Virus record (IMG/VR): IMGVR_UViG_3300036799_000069
Span: 1 to 43,916 of that record
Direction: 5' to 3' (one strand)
DNA length: 43,916 nt
From: a virus
A program made the translations under genes and the position numbers. The notes under the pieces were generated by a model. It was not told the origin of the DNA and did no database searches. It was given only the letters and a program-made list of their open reading frames with translations. Position 1 is the stretch's first letter; the number at the start of each line of letters is the position of its first letter. Shown one piece after another: positions 6,401 to 13,328 of this stretch.

Positions 6401-7667
6401 TCTCATCGGTGGCATCCTTGATGCGCTCCGCACGCCCGTGCCGTTCACTCCACGCACCGGCACTGGCCTGTCCATGCTCACCCAAGGCAGCCGGGGTGAC
6501 GACCAAACCAACATGGAGGCCATGGGCGCCAACTCCACGGTGTACGCCATCGTGCACCGAACCACGGAGGCTCTCGCGGGCGTCGACTGGCACCTGTACC
6601 GCAAGCACCCTAGCGGGGAGCAGGAAAGGCGCACCATTGTCCCGTCGCACCCGGCGTTGGACCTGTGGAACAAGCCTAACGACTTCTATACCCGGCAATT
6701 GTTCATTGAGACCACCACTCAGCACCTGATCCTCACTGGTAAGGCACCGTGGGTAGTCGCCAGGGTCGGCAAGGCAACACCACCCATGGAACTATGGCCC
6801 GTGCGACCTGACCGAATCCACCCGGTTAAGGACCCTGAGAAGTTCCAAACCGGGTGGATCTACAAGATGGGTTCCGATGAGGTGCCACTAGACCTCAACG
6901 AGGTCATCAGGATGCGGATACCGGACCCACTCGATCCGTACAACGGCTTAGGCCCCGTCCAGGCCCTCGCCATTGACCTACAGTCATCCCAACTGGCTGC
7001 GGAATACAACCGCATGTTCTTCCTCAACTCAGCGGAGCCCGGTGGTATCGTCCAAGTGGACCGGCGCCTCTCCGATGATGAGTTCAATGAGATGCGCGAC
7101 CGCTGGCAAGAACAACACAAGGGCGTCTCTCGAGCACACAGAGTAGCCATTCTCGAGCAGGCCGAATGGGTGGAACGGAACTACACCCGCCGCGACATGC
7201 AATACGCCGAACTGCGCACCGACTCCCGCGAAGTCACCCGCGAAGGCTTCGGGATGCCCAAGGCCATGCTCGGTAGTGTTGATGATATCAACCGCGCCAA
7301 CGCTGAAGCCAACGAAGTGGTGTTCGCCCGCTGGTTGCTCGTCGGCGCCCTCGAACGCCTCAAAGGGGCCATGAACTACAACCTCCTCCCCATGTACGGC
7401 AAAGGCACCCAAGACGTCTACGAGTTCGACTACGACTCGCCCGTGCCCGAGGACGTGGACCGGGAGAACGCAACGCTGACAGCGAAATGGGCCGCCGCGG
7501 TCCTCGCTGTCCAGGCCGGGTTTGATCCGGTGGTGATGTTGGAGGCGCTGGGCTTGCCTGCTGTGCCGTATGAGCGGCCAGCTCTACCGACCCCGGTGCC
7601 TGCTGGTCAGCCGGACCCTGCGTTGGCCGCGCGGCTCAACGGGCATCATCCGGTGGGTGCGCGCTAG
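6393..7667 (+). CDS. Portal protein (HK97-type)
   Basis: A 424-residue protein of normal portal size. Characteristic segments are NSTVYAIVHRTTEALAGVDWHLY (core wing entry, near residues 47-69), a receptor region with LILTGKAPWVVAR, LNEVIRMRIPDPLDPYNGLGP (stem entry) and FGMPKAMLGSVDDINRANAEAN, the conserved helix of HK97 portals. It forms the dodecameric ring at the unique capsid vertex through which DNA passes and onto which the terminase docks. A Pro/Ala-rich tail ends it. Normally prohead protease and capsid follow directly; here a leftward cassette of about 5 kb separates them. Confidence 0.93.
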   Translation: MRSLIGGILDALRTPVPFTPRTGTGLSMLTQGSRGDDQTNMEAMGANSTVYAIVHRTTEALAGVDWHLYRKHPSGEQERRTIVPSHPALDLWNKPNDFYTRQLFIETTTQHLILTGKAPWVVARVGKATPPMELWPVRPDRIHPVKDPEKFQTGWIYKMGSDEVPLDLNEVIRMRIPDPLDPYNGLGPVQALAIDLQSSQLAAEYNRMFFLNSAEPGGIVQVDRRLSDDEFNEMRDRWQEQHKGVSRAHRVAILEQAEWVERNYTRRDMQYAELRTDSREVTREGFGMPKAMLGSVDDINRANAEANEVVFARWLLVGALERLKGAMNYNLLPMYGKGTQDVYEFDYDSPVPEDVDRENATLTAKWAAAVLAVQAGFDPVVMLEALGLPAVPYERPALPTPVPAGQPDPALAARLNGHHPVGAR

Positions 7668-7677
7668 GGTGCGCCGT

Positions 7678-8022
7678 ATGAACTGGTGGGGGGACGCCGG
7701 CAGGCACGAGAGGCCGCCACCATGGGCGCAATACCAAACTGAGCTACTACAAGAGCTGATCGATTGGAGTAAGCGGATCATGGCGACTACGCAGGACGTT
7801 GAGAATGGGTTGCACCAGTTGTTCGGTGTTGTGGACACGCTGCTGACTCGGGTCACTGCCGCGACTACTGGTGGTATGACCGCTGATGAGGCGCAAAGTT
7901 TGGTTGATGAGATGAACACTGAGCGGCAGAAGATTGCGGATACGTTGTCCGCTGCTGATGTGTCGGTCCCGCCTGCACCGGCTACTCCTGCCGCGACGGA
8001 CGGGTCGGCTACTCCGCAGTAA
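7678..8022 (+). CDS. Hypothetical helical protein downstream of portal, 114 aa
   Basis: Starts MNWWGDAGRHERPPPWAQYQ; the rest (LLQELIDWSKRIMATTQDVENGLHQLFGVVDTLLTRV) is strongly helical and ends in a Pro/Ala/Thr tail. An internal ATG at 7780 (MATTQDVENG) has a good site (GGAGTAAGCGG) and would give 80 residues, so the start is uncertain. It is the last rightward gene before the big terminator. No family is recognised; a scaffold- or coiled-coil-type structural role is possible. Confidence 0.55.
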   Translation: MNWWGDAGRHERPPPWAQYQTELLQELIDWSKRIMATTQDVENGLHQLFGVVDTLLTRVTAATTGGMTADEAQSLVDEMNTERQKIADTLSAADVSVPPAPATPAATDGSATPQ

Positions 8023-8106
8023 CCGAGTATGATGGTCGGTGGTACTCCGGCTGATTGGGTCGCTCGATAGAGCAGGGGCCGGCACGCACTGGAGGGTGGC
8101 CTGCCA

Positions 8107-8159
8107 GGGCACACTGAACCCCCCTACCTATCGAATAGGTAGGGGGGTTCAGTGTGCCC
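8107..8159. terminator. Perfect 25-bp hairpin, bidirectional terminator
   Basis: Two 25-base arms (8107-8131 and 8135-8159) pair perfectly around the 3-base loop CGA. The stem contains a run of six C/G pairs and the outer GGGCACACTGAA segment. It lies where the rightward portal operon meets the leftward accessory block, so it can end transcripts from both sides. Actinobacterial terminators often lack a U tail. An arm this long and perfect is unusual for a phage. The stretch 8023-8106 holds no convincing gene. Confidence 0.8.
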
Positions 8160-8236
8160 GTGGGTGTTAGCCGATCTCGACGCCGGTCATATCGCTCCGT
8201 TCTGTGCGATGATCGGTTACCGTCACCTCGCGGGGA

Positions 8237-8443
8237 CTATTCGGGGTCGGCCCGTGAGGTGACGGCTGTCTCTGCCGGATGTAGCTCTTTGCTCCAGCCG
8301 CAACGCGGGCAGTACTTCCAGCCATCCAGGGCCATGAACTCGTCACATACCCGTCCGGGCTCCCAGCACGAGCACCGCCAGTTCGTACACCCCGGCATGA
8401 AACCGTCTGGAAGCACTGGGGCTTCGGCGGTTGGTCGGTTCAT
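8237..8443 (-). CDS. Small zinc-binding protein, 68 aa
   Basis: Last gene of the leftward block. It contains CTNWRCSCWEPGRVCDEF and WKYCPRCGWSKELH, six Cys in total, with CPRCG as a zinc-knuckle-like end. Its start overlaps the stop of the upstream DNA-binding gene by ATGA, so it is co-translated with it. No family is recognised. Confidence 0.6.
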   Translation of the reverse strand: MNRPTAEAPVLPDGFMPGCTNWRCSCWEPGRVCDEFMALDGWKYCPRCGWSKELHPAETAVTSRADPE

Positions 8444-8745
8444 CGGACTCCCAGCTCCCGTTCGATCTCGCGTGTCTTATCGGCCGTTGCGTCTGCTTTA
8501 GCCGGTGGATGCTGTGCGATCCAGAGCGCTACGGTTGTCTCACTGTCGTAGAGGCGCGCGTCGCGCGGCCCCGTGGTGCCGACGTGCTCGAACGTCCGGA
8601 CGTCATCCGGGCCGACCTCGACCCGCCTTCCGCGGTGGCGGGCGATCCATGACCGGACCGTGGCGGGCGTGTTGAAAGCCCGTCGCCCGTCCGGGTATTT
8701 GAGGTTTTCGGCGATCTGTGCGGCTGTCCAGCGTGGCCCGGTCAT
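8440..8745 (-). CDS. Predicted DNA-binding protein with two HTH-like segments, 101 aa
   Basis: I start it at MTGPRWTAAQIAENL because a clear ribosome binding site (GGAAGGGGG) precedes it. The first segment RWTAAQIAENLKYPDGRRAF and NTPATVRSWIARHRGRRVEV resembles excisionase/MerR-type winged helices (AAQIAE...TVRSWI), and a second, similar pattern follows (SETTVALWIAQHPPAKAD). Such small proteins regulate transcription or act as recombination directionality factors; no integrase is seen here, so regulation is more likely. Operator-like site S3 lies 32 bases upstream. Confidence 0.65.
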   Translation of the reverse strand: MTGPRWTAAQIAENLKYPDGRRAFNTPATVRSWIARHRGRRVEVGPDDVRTFEHVGTTGPRDARLYDSETTVALWIAQHPPAKADATADKTREIERELGVR

Positions 8746-8776
8746 GGTGGCCCCCTTCCGTTGGCTAGTCGGAGCG

Positions 8777-8787
8777 TACACGTGTGG
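8777..8787. promoter_or_regulatory. Operator-like site S3
   Basis: TACACGTGTGG with the perfect core ACACGTGT (8778-8785). Read on the minus strand it leads into TACGCT, a TAnnnT -10-like box, about 27 bases before the start of the DNA-binding protein gene. It belongs to the same site family as the other gene-gap palindromes. Confidence 0.45.
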
Positions 8788-9058
8788 TTAGCGTGTGCCG
8801 GTGATGGCGCGGCAGATGGCAGCGGACTGTGCTTTCATGTGGGCGATTTCCGCGTCGGTGTACGGGTGGTCACCGGGGTCGGATATTCAACCCTAAGAAC
8901 AAGCCACGGGCGTGGTCGTCATCGCTGCGCACGGACCTGGGGTTGTCGCTACCGGTTAGGACGTTGGTGTCTTTCCATGGGTACTGTGCCCGGTAGCCCG
9001 CTTCGATTGCGACCTCATCACGGCCACTGCCGGAACTTCCGAATAGGAACTCGAACAT
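8788..9058 (-). pseudogene. Small gene with an apparent frameshift near its 3' end
   Basis: A well-initiated frame (GAGGAGACAGC then ATG at 9058) gives MFEFLFGSSGSGRDEVAIEA and continues through SVRSDDDHARGLFLGLN to a stop at 8870. A different frame with no usable start then reads DPGDHPYTDAEIAHMKAQSA and AICRAITGTR, ending at 8788. The second part is protein-like (helical, good codons), so the two look like one gene of about 88 residues broken by a one-base shift around 8878-8890. A real mutation, a sequence error or a programmed shift are all possible. Confidence 0.45.
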
Positions 9059-9067
9059 GCTGTCTCC

Positions 9068-9232
9068 TCAACGCTTCGTCTTGCCGAAACCGCGGCACGT
9101 CCTGCACGCACCGATGTGCCTACCTCGGTTGTCGACGTCGCTGCCGCTCCCTCCGCATGTCCCGCACGTGGAACCGCTCAGGTCGTCGTGATAGACGGAC
9201 TTCTTGCCGTCCGCTCTGTTATTCCTTACCAT
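9068..9232 (-). CDS. DnaJ-type zinc-finger micro-protein, 54 aa
   Basis: ATG preceded by GAGGAGACCGGC, a strong site. The sequence has CGTCGGSGSD and CRTCRGFGKTKR, two CxxCxGxG-like motifs as in the DnaJ central zinc domain, with about 20 residues between them. One such unit can bind one zinc ion. It ends 9 bases before the start of the next leftward gene. Role unknown; an RNA- or protein-binding adaptor is plausible. Confidence 0.7.
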   Translation of the reverse strand: MVRNNRADGKKSVYHDDLSGSTCGTCGGSGSDVDNRGRHIGACRTCRGFGKTKR

Positions 9233-9242
9233 GCCGGTCTCC

Positions 9243-9311
9243 TCACCTAGCTGCGCAGTATGCTGCGATCAGCACAAGCAGGAAGAGTGGCGCCGCAACG
9301 GCCACATGCAC
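9243..9311 (-). CDS. Putative membrane micro-protein, 22 aa
   Basis: GTG start giving MHVAVAAPLFLLVLIAAYCA then AR, one transmembrane helix. An AGGTGAG stretch lies just upstream. The frame extends upstream without a better start (DATQGALAALGEW) to a stop near 9354, so the start is uncertain. It fits the run of small membrane genes but is at the limit of what can be supported. Confidence 0.35.
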   Translation of the reverse strand: MHVAVAAPLFLLVLIAAYCAAR

Positions 9312-9350
9312 CCACTCACCTAGGGCGGCGAGAGCGCCTTGCGTGGCGTC

Positions 9351-9530
9351 TTAGCCATGACTCCTCCTGGTGTGCAGGATTGCAGTGATTGCGGTAAGGA
9401 CGAACACGCAGCCGAACATCAACGCCCCACGCGGACTGTGTCCGATAGCCATCAGGCAAGTAGACAGCGCCCAAATTACGGCATTGAACTGCCATAGTCG
9501 CGCTAGCTTCTGGCTTTGCGTTCTGCCCAT
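9351..9530 (-). CDS. Two-helix membrane protein, 59 aa
   Basis: I start it at MGRTQSQKLARLWQFNAVIW because promoter S4 ends 6 bases upstream, giving a leaderless message. Two hydrophobic segments (NAVIWALSTCLMAIG and GALMFGCVFVLTAITAIL) flank a short HSPR turn, with basic ends (LHTRRSHG). Both ends are therefore probably cytoplasmic. No family is recognised. Confidence 0.6.
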   Translation of the reverse strand: MGRTQSQKLARLWQFNAVIWALSTCLMAIGHSPRGALMFGCVFVLTAITAILHTRRSHG

Positions 9531-9536
9531 GAGACC

Positions 9537-9565
9537 ACACTGCCACATGTGTGGCAGTGTGTCAA
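9537..9565 (-). promoter_or_regulatory. Leaderless promoter with embedded operator S4
   Basis: On the minus strand TTGACA (9565-9560), a 17-base spacer and CAGTGT (9542-9537) precede the ATG (9530) by 6 bases. The spacer is almost filled by the palindrome whose plus-strand form is TGCCACATGTGTGGCA (9541-9556). A protein bound there would block RNA polymerase. Confidence 0.6.
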
Positions 9566-10024
9566 CTAGCGGTGTATCCGACCCGTGAACGTCCCCGAAA
9601 TCCGAGCACCACCACCACGCCCACACAGCATCACCAAAGCGATCAAGGCCAACACACCGATAGCCGCCGGCATCGCACTAGCCGCCGCGTGACTGACACT
9701 CACCGCCGCGCTACTCACCGCATCCACGATCCACACAACCCCCGTGATAACGCACGCCACAGCACCACAACCCAGCACGCCCGCCGCCCAGCACAGCGGG
9801 TTCCGGTACCACTCCCCGCGAGTTTCCTGCTCACTGAGCACGCGGGCTGGTATGCGGTGCAGGCCATGCGACTCCAGCACGTATTCGGGACTGTTGAGCC
9901 TCGGTGTGTACTCCTGGCGCACTTGGAGTTGACCGCTGTGGGCTCTCGCCGACGCCGCTAGGCGCTTAACGCGGTCAGCGATAATGGCACCATCGATGTC
10001 CGCTAGATCCGTTTCGATGCTCAT
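9566..10024 (-). CDS. Membrane protein with cytoplasmic N-terminal domain, 152 aa
   Basis: A soluble first half (MSIETDLADIDGAIIADRVK to RGEWYRN, residues 1-74) is followed by two transmembrane helices (about 77-100, LCWAAGVLGCGAVACVITGVVW, and 118-136, AAIGVLALIALVMLCG) and a Gly/Arg-rich tail. The ATG overlaps the stop of the upstream gene. The layout resembles small phage membrane proteins thought to act in host interaction or exclusion, but no named family is recognised. Confidence 0.65.
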   Translation of the reverse strand: MSIETDLADIDGAIIADRVKRLAASARAHSGQLQVRQEYTPRLNSPEYVLESHGLHRIPARVLSEQETRGEWYRNPLCWAAGVLGCGAVACVITGVVWIVDAVSSAAVSVSHAAASAMPAAIGVLALIALVMLCGRGGGARISGTFTGRIHR

Positions 10025-10227
10025 TGCTTGCTCGTATCGCGTACGTCTCCGAAGACAACGGCGGCCGACTTTGACGCCAACGGCATCGCCCTGGCCATAA
10101 TTTCCTCTACCGTCTGAGGTATAAACCGAGGGTTGCCATTGTACGATTCGGTGACCTCATAAGAGGAGACCTCACGTTTGCCGCTGTAGTCATCGAATAC
10201 GCTCACGGTGATGCTGATCTCACCCAT
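10021..10227 (-). CDS. Hypothetical protein, 68 aa
   Basis: A strong site (GGAGGAGAGC) precedes the ATG. The first half is beta-strand-like (ISITVSVFDDYSGKREVSSY) and the second half helical (TVEEIMARAMPLASKSAAVV). Soluble, with no motif I recognise. It is coupled by a 4-base overlap to the membrane protein downstream, so both are likely made together. Confidence 0.65.
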   Translation of the reverse strand: MGEISITVSVFDDYSGKREVSSYEVTESYNGNPRFIPQTVEEIMARAMPLASKSAAVVFGDVRDTSKQ

Positions 10228-10266
10228 GCTCTCCTCCTGGCGGTGGCGATACTTCCCATAACCTGA

Positions 10267-10296
10267 CTATGCGCGACGAACAGACAGCGCGCATAG
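10267..10296. terminator. Hairpin downstream of a leftward gene
   Basis: CTATGCGCG (10267-10275) pairs with CGCGCATAG (10288-10296) around a 12-base loop. It starts 2 bases after the stop of the 49-residue leftward gene, the expected place for a terminator or attenuator before the next leftward gene pair. There is no U tail. Confidence 0.45.
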
Positions 10297-10297
10297 A

Positions 10298-10447
10298 TCA
10301 CCCCTTCGGTCTCATCGGAATCAGCGCCGCGTGGTGCAGGTGACCATGCGCCAGCATGTCCTCAACGATGGCCAGCGCTGGCATCAGATAGCCGTGCTGT
10401 AGCTGAAACCTGATGTCCTCTAACTGGTGTTCCTCGGCAGTTGTCAT
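10298..10447 (-). CDS. Hypothetical small protein, 49 aa
   Basis: The ATG lies 5 bases after the -10-like TAGACT of promoter S5, so the message is probably leaderless. The sequence MTTAEEHQLEDIRFQLQHGY then LMPALAIVEDMLAHGHLHHA is helical and His-rich towards the end. No family is recognised. The promoter-operator directly in front is the main support for the gene. Confidence 0.55.
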   Translation of the reverse strand: MTTAEEHQLEDIRFQLQHGYLMPALAIVEDMLAHGHLHHAALIPMRPKG

Positions 10448-10450
10448 GGC

Positions 10451-10588
10451 TCAGTCTACAACACGTGTTGCGGCGCGCTTAACGGCGGGCCATAGTTTGC
10501 CCCGGCACCACTTCGGCCGCGCGTGCCAAGTCAGCACAGCGTCAACACTCCGACACAGCGCAGCGAGCCGATCAACGTGACGACACAT
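10451..10588 (-). CDS. Hypothetical basic protein, 45 aa
   Basis: Follows the YdjM-like gene by 5 bases, start ATG with GGTGATA upstream. The sequence MCRHVDRLAALCRSVDAVLT and WHARPKWCRGKLWPAVKRAA is basic with Cys and Trp residues. Its end runs through operator S5 and the -10 of the next promoter, a compact arrangement that is unusual for a functional gene. Kept at moderate confidence because of coupling to the preceding gene. Confidence 0.4.
   Translation of the reverse strand: MCRHVDRLAALCRSVDAVLTWHARPKWCRGKLWPAVKRAATRVVD
10453..10470 (-). promoter_or_regulatory. Leaderless promoter with operator S5
   Basis: CAACACGTGTTG (10459-10470) is a perfect 12-bp palindrome. On the minus strand it abuts TAGACT (10458-10453), a good TAnnnT -10, and the ATG follows after 5 bases. 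A TTAAGC about 18 bases further upstream could serve as a weak -35. Confidence 0.6.
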
Positions 10589-10593
10589 CGCTA

Positions 10594-11220
10594 TCACCGC
10601 CCGCTCAACGTGAACACCGCGGACACGATCGGCGTGAGCAAACCCAGCATCGCCAGGCCGATCACACCCGACAGCAAAAACAGGACCGGCACCACATAGA
10701 ACCGCTCCGCTGCACTGTTCGTGGAAAACAAGCCAACGGCGTGGCGCCGCCACACCTCCCGATAACGGAGGTAGTTGTAGACCGCCGACAGTGGCACGCC
10801 AGACGGCGTCAGACTGTCTGCTAGTACGTGACTGGCCGTACCCAACGTGACGGCCGCGCCGAACCACAACGCCATACCGGCGATAGGCGGCATCAGTGAC
10901 AAAGCCACCGCCACCAACAGGCCCGCCAGGACGCACCACTCCAGGCAATGCGACGGGCCCCGGTGCACATCGCCCCGCGCTTTGTCCTTATCCGTGCGGA
11001 ACATCCGATAACCCAGATGCCCCGTACCCCGCACCAACGCGGCACCGGGGTGCATGTGCCCCTTGAACCGTGGATGATCCAGGTCATTCCACGTCGATGT
11101 CCACACCACCACGGGTGGGGCCGCGAGCATGACCATTGTGGGCGCGTGCATGAGGAACGCGCACTCCTCTAACCCAAGCGCTACGGGTGTCGCCGCCGCG
11201 TAATGCCCCAGCCACATCAC
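10594..11220 (-). CDS. YdjM-like membrane-bound metal-dependent hydrolase
   Basis: A 208-residue protein of the YdjM/DUF457 type. Conserved metal-binding motifs are HY near the start (His 6), DLDHP (residues 46-50), HRGPSH (86-91) and GTASHVLADSLTPSGV (127-142), placed between four or so transmembrane helices (e.g. CVLAGLLVAVALSLM, FYVVPVLFLLSGVIGLAMLG). E. coli YdjM is an SOS-induced inner-membrane protein. The exact substrate of the family is not settled, with lipid or membrane turnover suspected. The start overlaps the FtsK-like gene stop, so the two are made together, which suggests a common envelope-related job. Confidence 0.8.
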   Translation of the reverse strand: MMWLGHYAAATPVALGLEECAFLMHAPTMVMLAAPPVVVWTSTWNDLDHPRFKGHMHPGAALVRGTGHLGYRMFRTDKDKARGDVHRGPSHCLEWCVLAGLLVAVALSLMPPIAGMALWFGAAVTLGTASHVLADSLTPSGVPLSAVYNYLRYREVWRRHAVGLFSTNSAAERFYVVPVLFLLSGVIGLAMLGLLTPIVSAVFTLSGR

Positions 11221-13028
11221 CGCCGGTCCTTTTCACGGACAACGCTGGGCCGGTTTGCTGCCCACTTCTCCAGGTCGACCAGTCGATATCGCGCTGGCTG
11301 ACCCGGTACGGGCCGCTCCACAGGGTCAGGGAACGTGGCGTCCCGGTCACGGGCGTTACGCAGCGTCTTCACCGCCAGGGCGAGCCCGCCAGCAGCGTCG
11401 GTCAGCGTGACCCCGTCCTCAACGATCTCGCCCTCCAGCGCGGGCAGGAGCATGAGGTAGGGAGGCAGCGAGGCAGCGTCGCGCGTTTCCGTATGGTCCG
11501 CGGGTTCTGTCACGCGTTCAGAGGGGTACCTCACGGGACCTGCCTCATCCGTTCGAGGGAACGTTGAGACGGTGCCCGACATGGCGTACGCACGGGCGTC
11601 TTCCTCGTCGGTGAGCATCACCTGCACCGGGGTTGCTTCACCGTCAGCGACGACGTGGACCCGACCGCGGTGCATGGACCGCTTCGGGTACCGGCCCCCG
11701 ATCTTGCATTCGGGGGCCAGCATGTTCCACGTGGAAACGGTGGCGCGCCCTAATACTCGGGTGGACATGTTTTCGCGAGCGGCGGTGCCACCGATGGCTT
11801 GGGCGGTGAGTTTCTGTCCGATCGGGATGACGTGGACGCGCCCTTGCCGGCCCATGGCCATTGCCCGACCCAACGCTGCCAGTGATGGTGGCTTAGCGGG
11901 GTCGCCGGGTTCTTTGATAGAGCGCCAGTACGCGGCCAAGTCTTGCTCTAGGGTGTTTAGCTCTTCCGCAACGACGGCGAGGCGTGGCCCGACTAGTGCA
12001 GGGTCGACATTGCCGCGGATGTCAGCGTGAGCGCTGATTGTTCCGAACCGTTCGTCTATCTCCCCGGATAACCACAGTAGGGCCTCATGTATCTCCTGAG
12101 GGGATGCCGCGTATCGCACGTTGGGGAGGCCCTTGCACCACGCTTGGGATACTTGCTTGCGATCGAGGATGAGGACTAGGCCACCGCCGTGGAGTATTTG
12201 CATGATGAGTGCCCGCGCAGCCACGGACTTGCCGGCGTTGGTGGCCATGCTGAAACCGACGTGGGGGGCGTCGGCATCAAGGTCTAGGCCGTAGGGTGTG
12301 TCTCGTGGTGCTAATCCGAGTACGGGTCGCCCATCGGGGGCCATCGCGACTAGCGCACGAATAGCGGGATCGGCGAACGTGACTAGGTCACGTGGTGCGG
12401 GCGCTGGTGTCAGTTCCATGTAGGGCCGTTCGCCGCGTAGCTCGAAGTGGGCGGACGGTGAGGTGAGGCCGATGCGTCGGGCGACTAGCCGCGCTAGTGT
12501 TTTTTCTTGCTGGTCGGTCGGTGAGAACGTCAGCGGTAGGTAGATGCGGCTTGGTCTTTCCTCGACGTCCACGGGTATGTGTATCCACGTCCGGGGGTCG
12601 AGTGCGTAGCGGGCGTCTCCGAGCTTCTGCGCCAGTGTTTCCGCTAGGGGTGCGACGATCTCTTTGCGGTGCGCGTAACGCCGGGACTTCTCAACGATCC
12701 ACCACGCGGTGATCAGGAGGGCGATCCACAAACATACGCGGATAGTGTCAATGGTTGCCGCTGCACCGACGATGAGACCGTAGACCGTGAACGCCGTAGC
12801 AATGATGATGAGGTTGCGGATACCTGACCGGCGCGCGTGGGAATAGTGCGCCCACCGCGACGCGTGACCAGTGTCAGTGACAGCCCTAGTCCCGTGATGG
12901 CGCCACCGTGCGTCCGTGCGCCGCTGCCCATCCAACGGGCGACCACCCACGAACCGGGCCGCATAAACGGCGGCCATTGTGTGCTTACGGGGGGACTGTA
13001 TAACGGCTTTCCGTGTGCGTAATAGCAT
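11217..13028 (-). CDS. FtsK/SpoIIIE-like DNA translocase
   Basis: 603 residues. A basic N-terminus is followed by two transmembrane helices (about 71-91 and 95-112), then a RecA-fold motor: Walker A MATNAGKS (261-268), a LVLILDRK strand (284-291), and Walker B LAVVAEELNTL (350-360). GRQGRVHVIPIGQKLTA (393-409) is the typical FtsK sensor segment. The last 65 residues (LTDAAGGLALAVKTLRNARD to ARYRLVDLEKW) look like a MerR/excisionase-type winged helix, standing where FtsK carries its DNA-recognition gamma domain. Plasmid TraB proteins use this design to move double-stranded DNA after recognising short repeats. In a phage it may act in DNA transfer, segregation or injection (inference). The ATG is preceded by GGGGAGTG. 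Confidence 0.85.
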   Translation of the reverse strand: MLLRTRKAVIQSPRKHTMAAVYAARFVGGRPLDGQRRTDARWRHHGTRAVTDTGHASRWAHYSHARRSGIRNLIIIATAFTVYGLIVGAAATIDTIRVCLWIALLITAWWIVEKSRRYAHRKEIVAPLAETLAQKLGDARYALDPRTWIHIPVDVEERPSRIYLPLTFSPTDQQEKTLARLVARRIGLTSPSAHFELRGERPYMELTPAPAPRDLVTFADPAIRALVAMAPDGRPVLGLAPRDTPYGLDLDADAPHVGFSMATNAGKSVAARALIMQILHGGGLVLILDRKQVSQAWCKGLPNVRYAASPQEIHEALLWLSGEIDERFGTISAHADIRGNVDPALVGPRLAVVAEELNTLEQDLAAYWRSIKEPGDPAKPPSLAALGRAMAMGRQGRVHVIPIGQKLTAQAIGGTAARENMSTRVLGRATVSTWNMLAPECKIGGRYPKRSMHRGRVHVVADGEATPVQVMLTDEEDARAYAMSGTVSTFPRTDEAGPVRYPSERVTEPADHTETRDAASLPPYLMLLPALEGEIVEDGVTLTDAAGGLALAVKTLRNARDRDATFPDPVERPVPGQPARYRLVDLEKWAANRPSVVREKDRR

Positions 13029-13034
13029 GGTGAT

Positions 13035-13328
13035 TCACTCCCCGACGTCACTAGCTGAGTCGACAACGGCCTGCGACGCGCTACCAAGGGCATCAGCGCC
13101 AGCTCGCGCGTACGTGTGCACCGTCGTCTTCGGCCAGCCCGTGGCGGCCTCAATCTCACGCACCGACATGTGATGACACAGCGCCAGCATGATCGCGTTG
13201 ACGGCTTCCTGCTCCGCGTCCCGGCGCTGTTTGGCTATCCGTCCGGCTTCGATGAGATCCGCGACGTGATCGGCCGGGTTGACCTCGCGTCCGAGGAAGT
13301 AGCGGACGGCTTGGGGGGCGGTCATCAT
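13035..13328 (-). CDS. Helix-turn-helix protein, 97 aa
   Basis: First gene of the leftward block, just upstream of the FtsK-like gene. Residues about 50-75 (HHMSVREIEAATGWPKTTVHTYARAG) form a resolvase/sigma-4-like HTH, preceded by a helical region (GREVNPADHVADLIEAGRIA) and followed by an Ala/Ser tail. MM starts at 13328 or 13325. It may regulate its own divergent promoter region, which holds two operator-like sites, or act as partner of the translocase. It is the best candidate for the leftward regulator. Confidence 0.75.
   Translation of the reverse strand: MMTAPQAVRYFLGREVNPADHVADLIEAGRIAKQRRDAEQEAVNAIMLALCHHMSVREIEAATGWPKTTVHTYARAGADALGSASQAVVDSASDVGE

Noticed and set aside
8042-8106. 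D-arm-like GCTCGATAGAGC before the big terminator
   Set aside because: No T-loop (no GGTTCGA-type sequence) and no matching acceptor arms, so not a tRNA.
8761-9354. Rightward open frame of about 197 codons opposite the small leftward genes
   Set aside because: Cys/Arg-rich shadow translation; the leftward genes here have good ribosome binding sites and zinc or membrane patterns.
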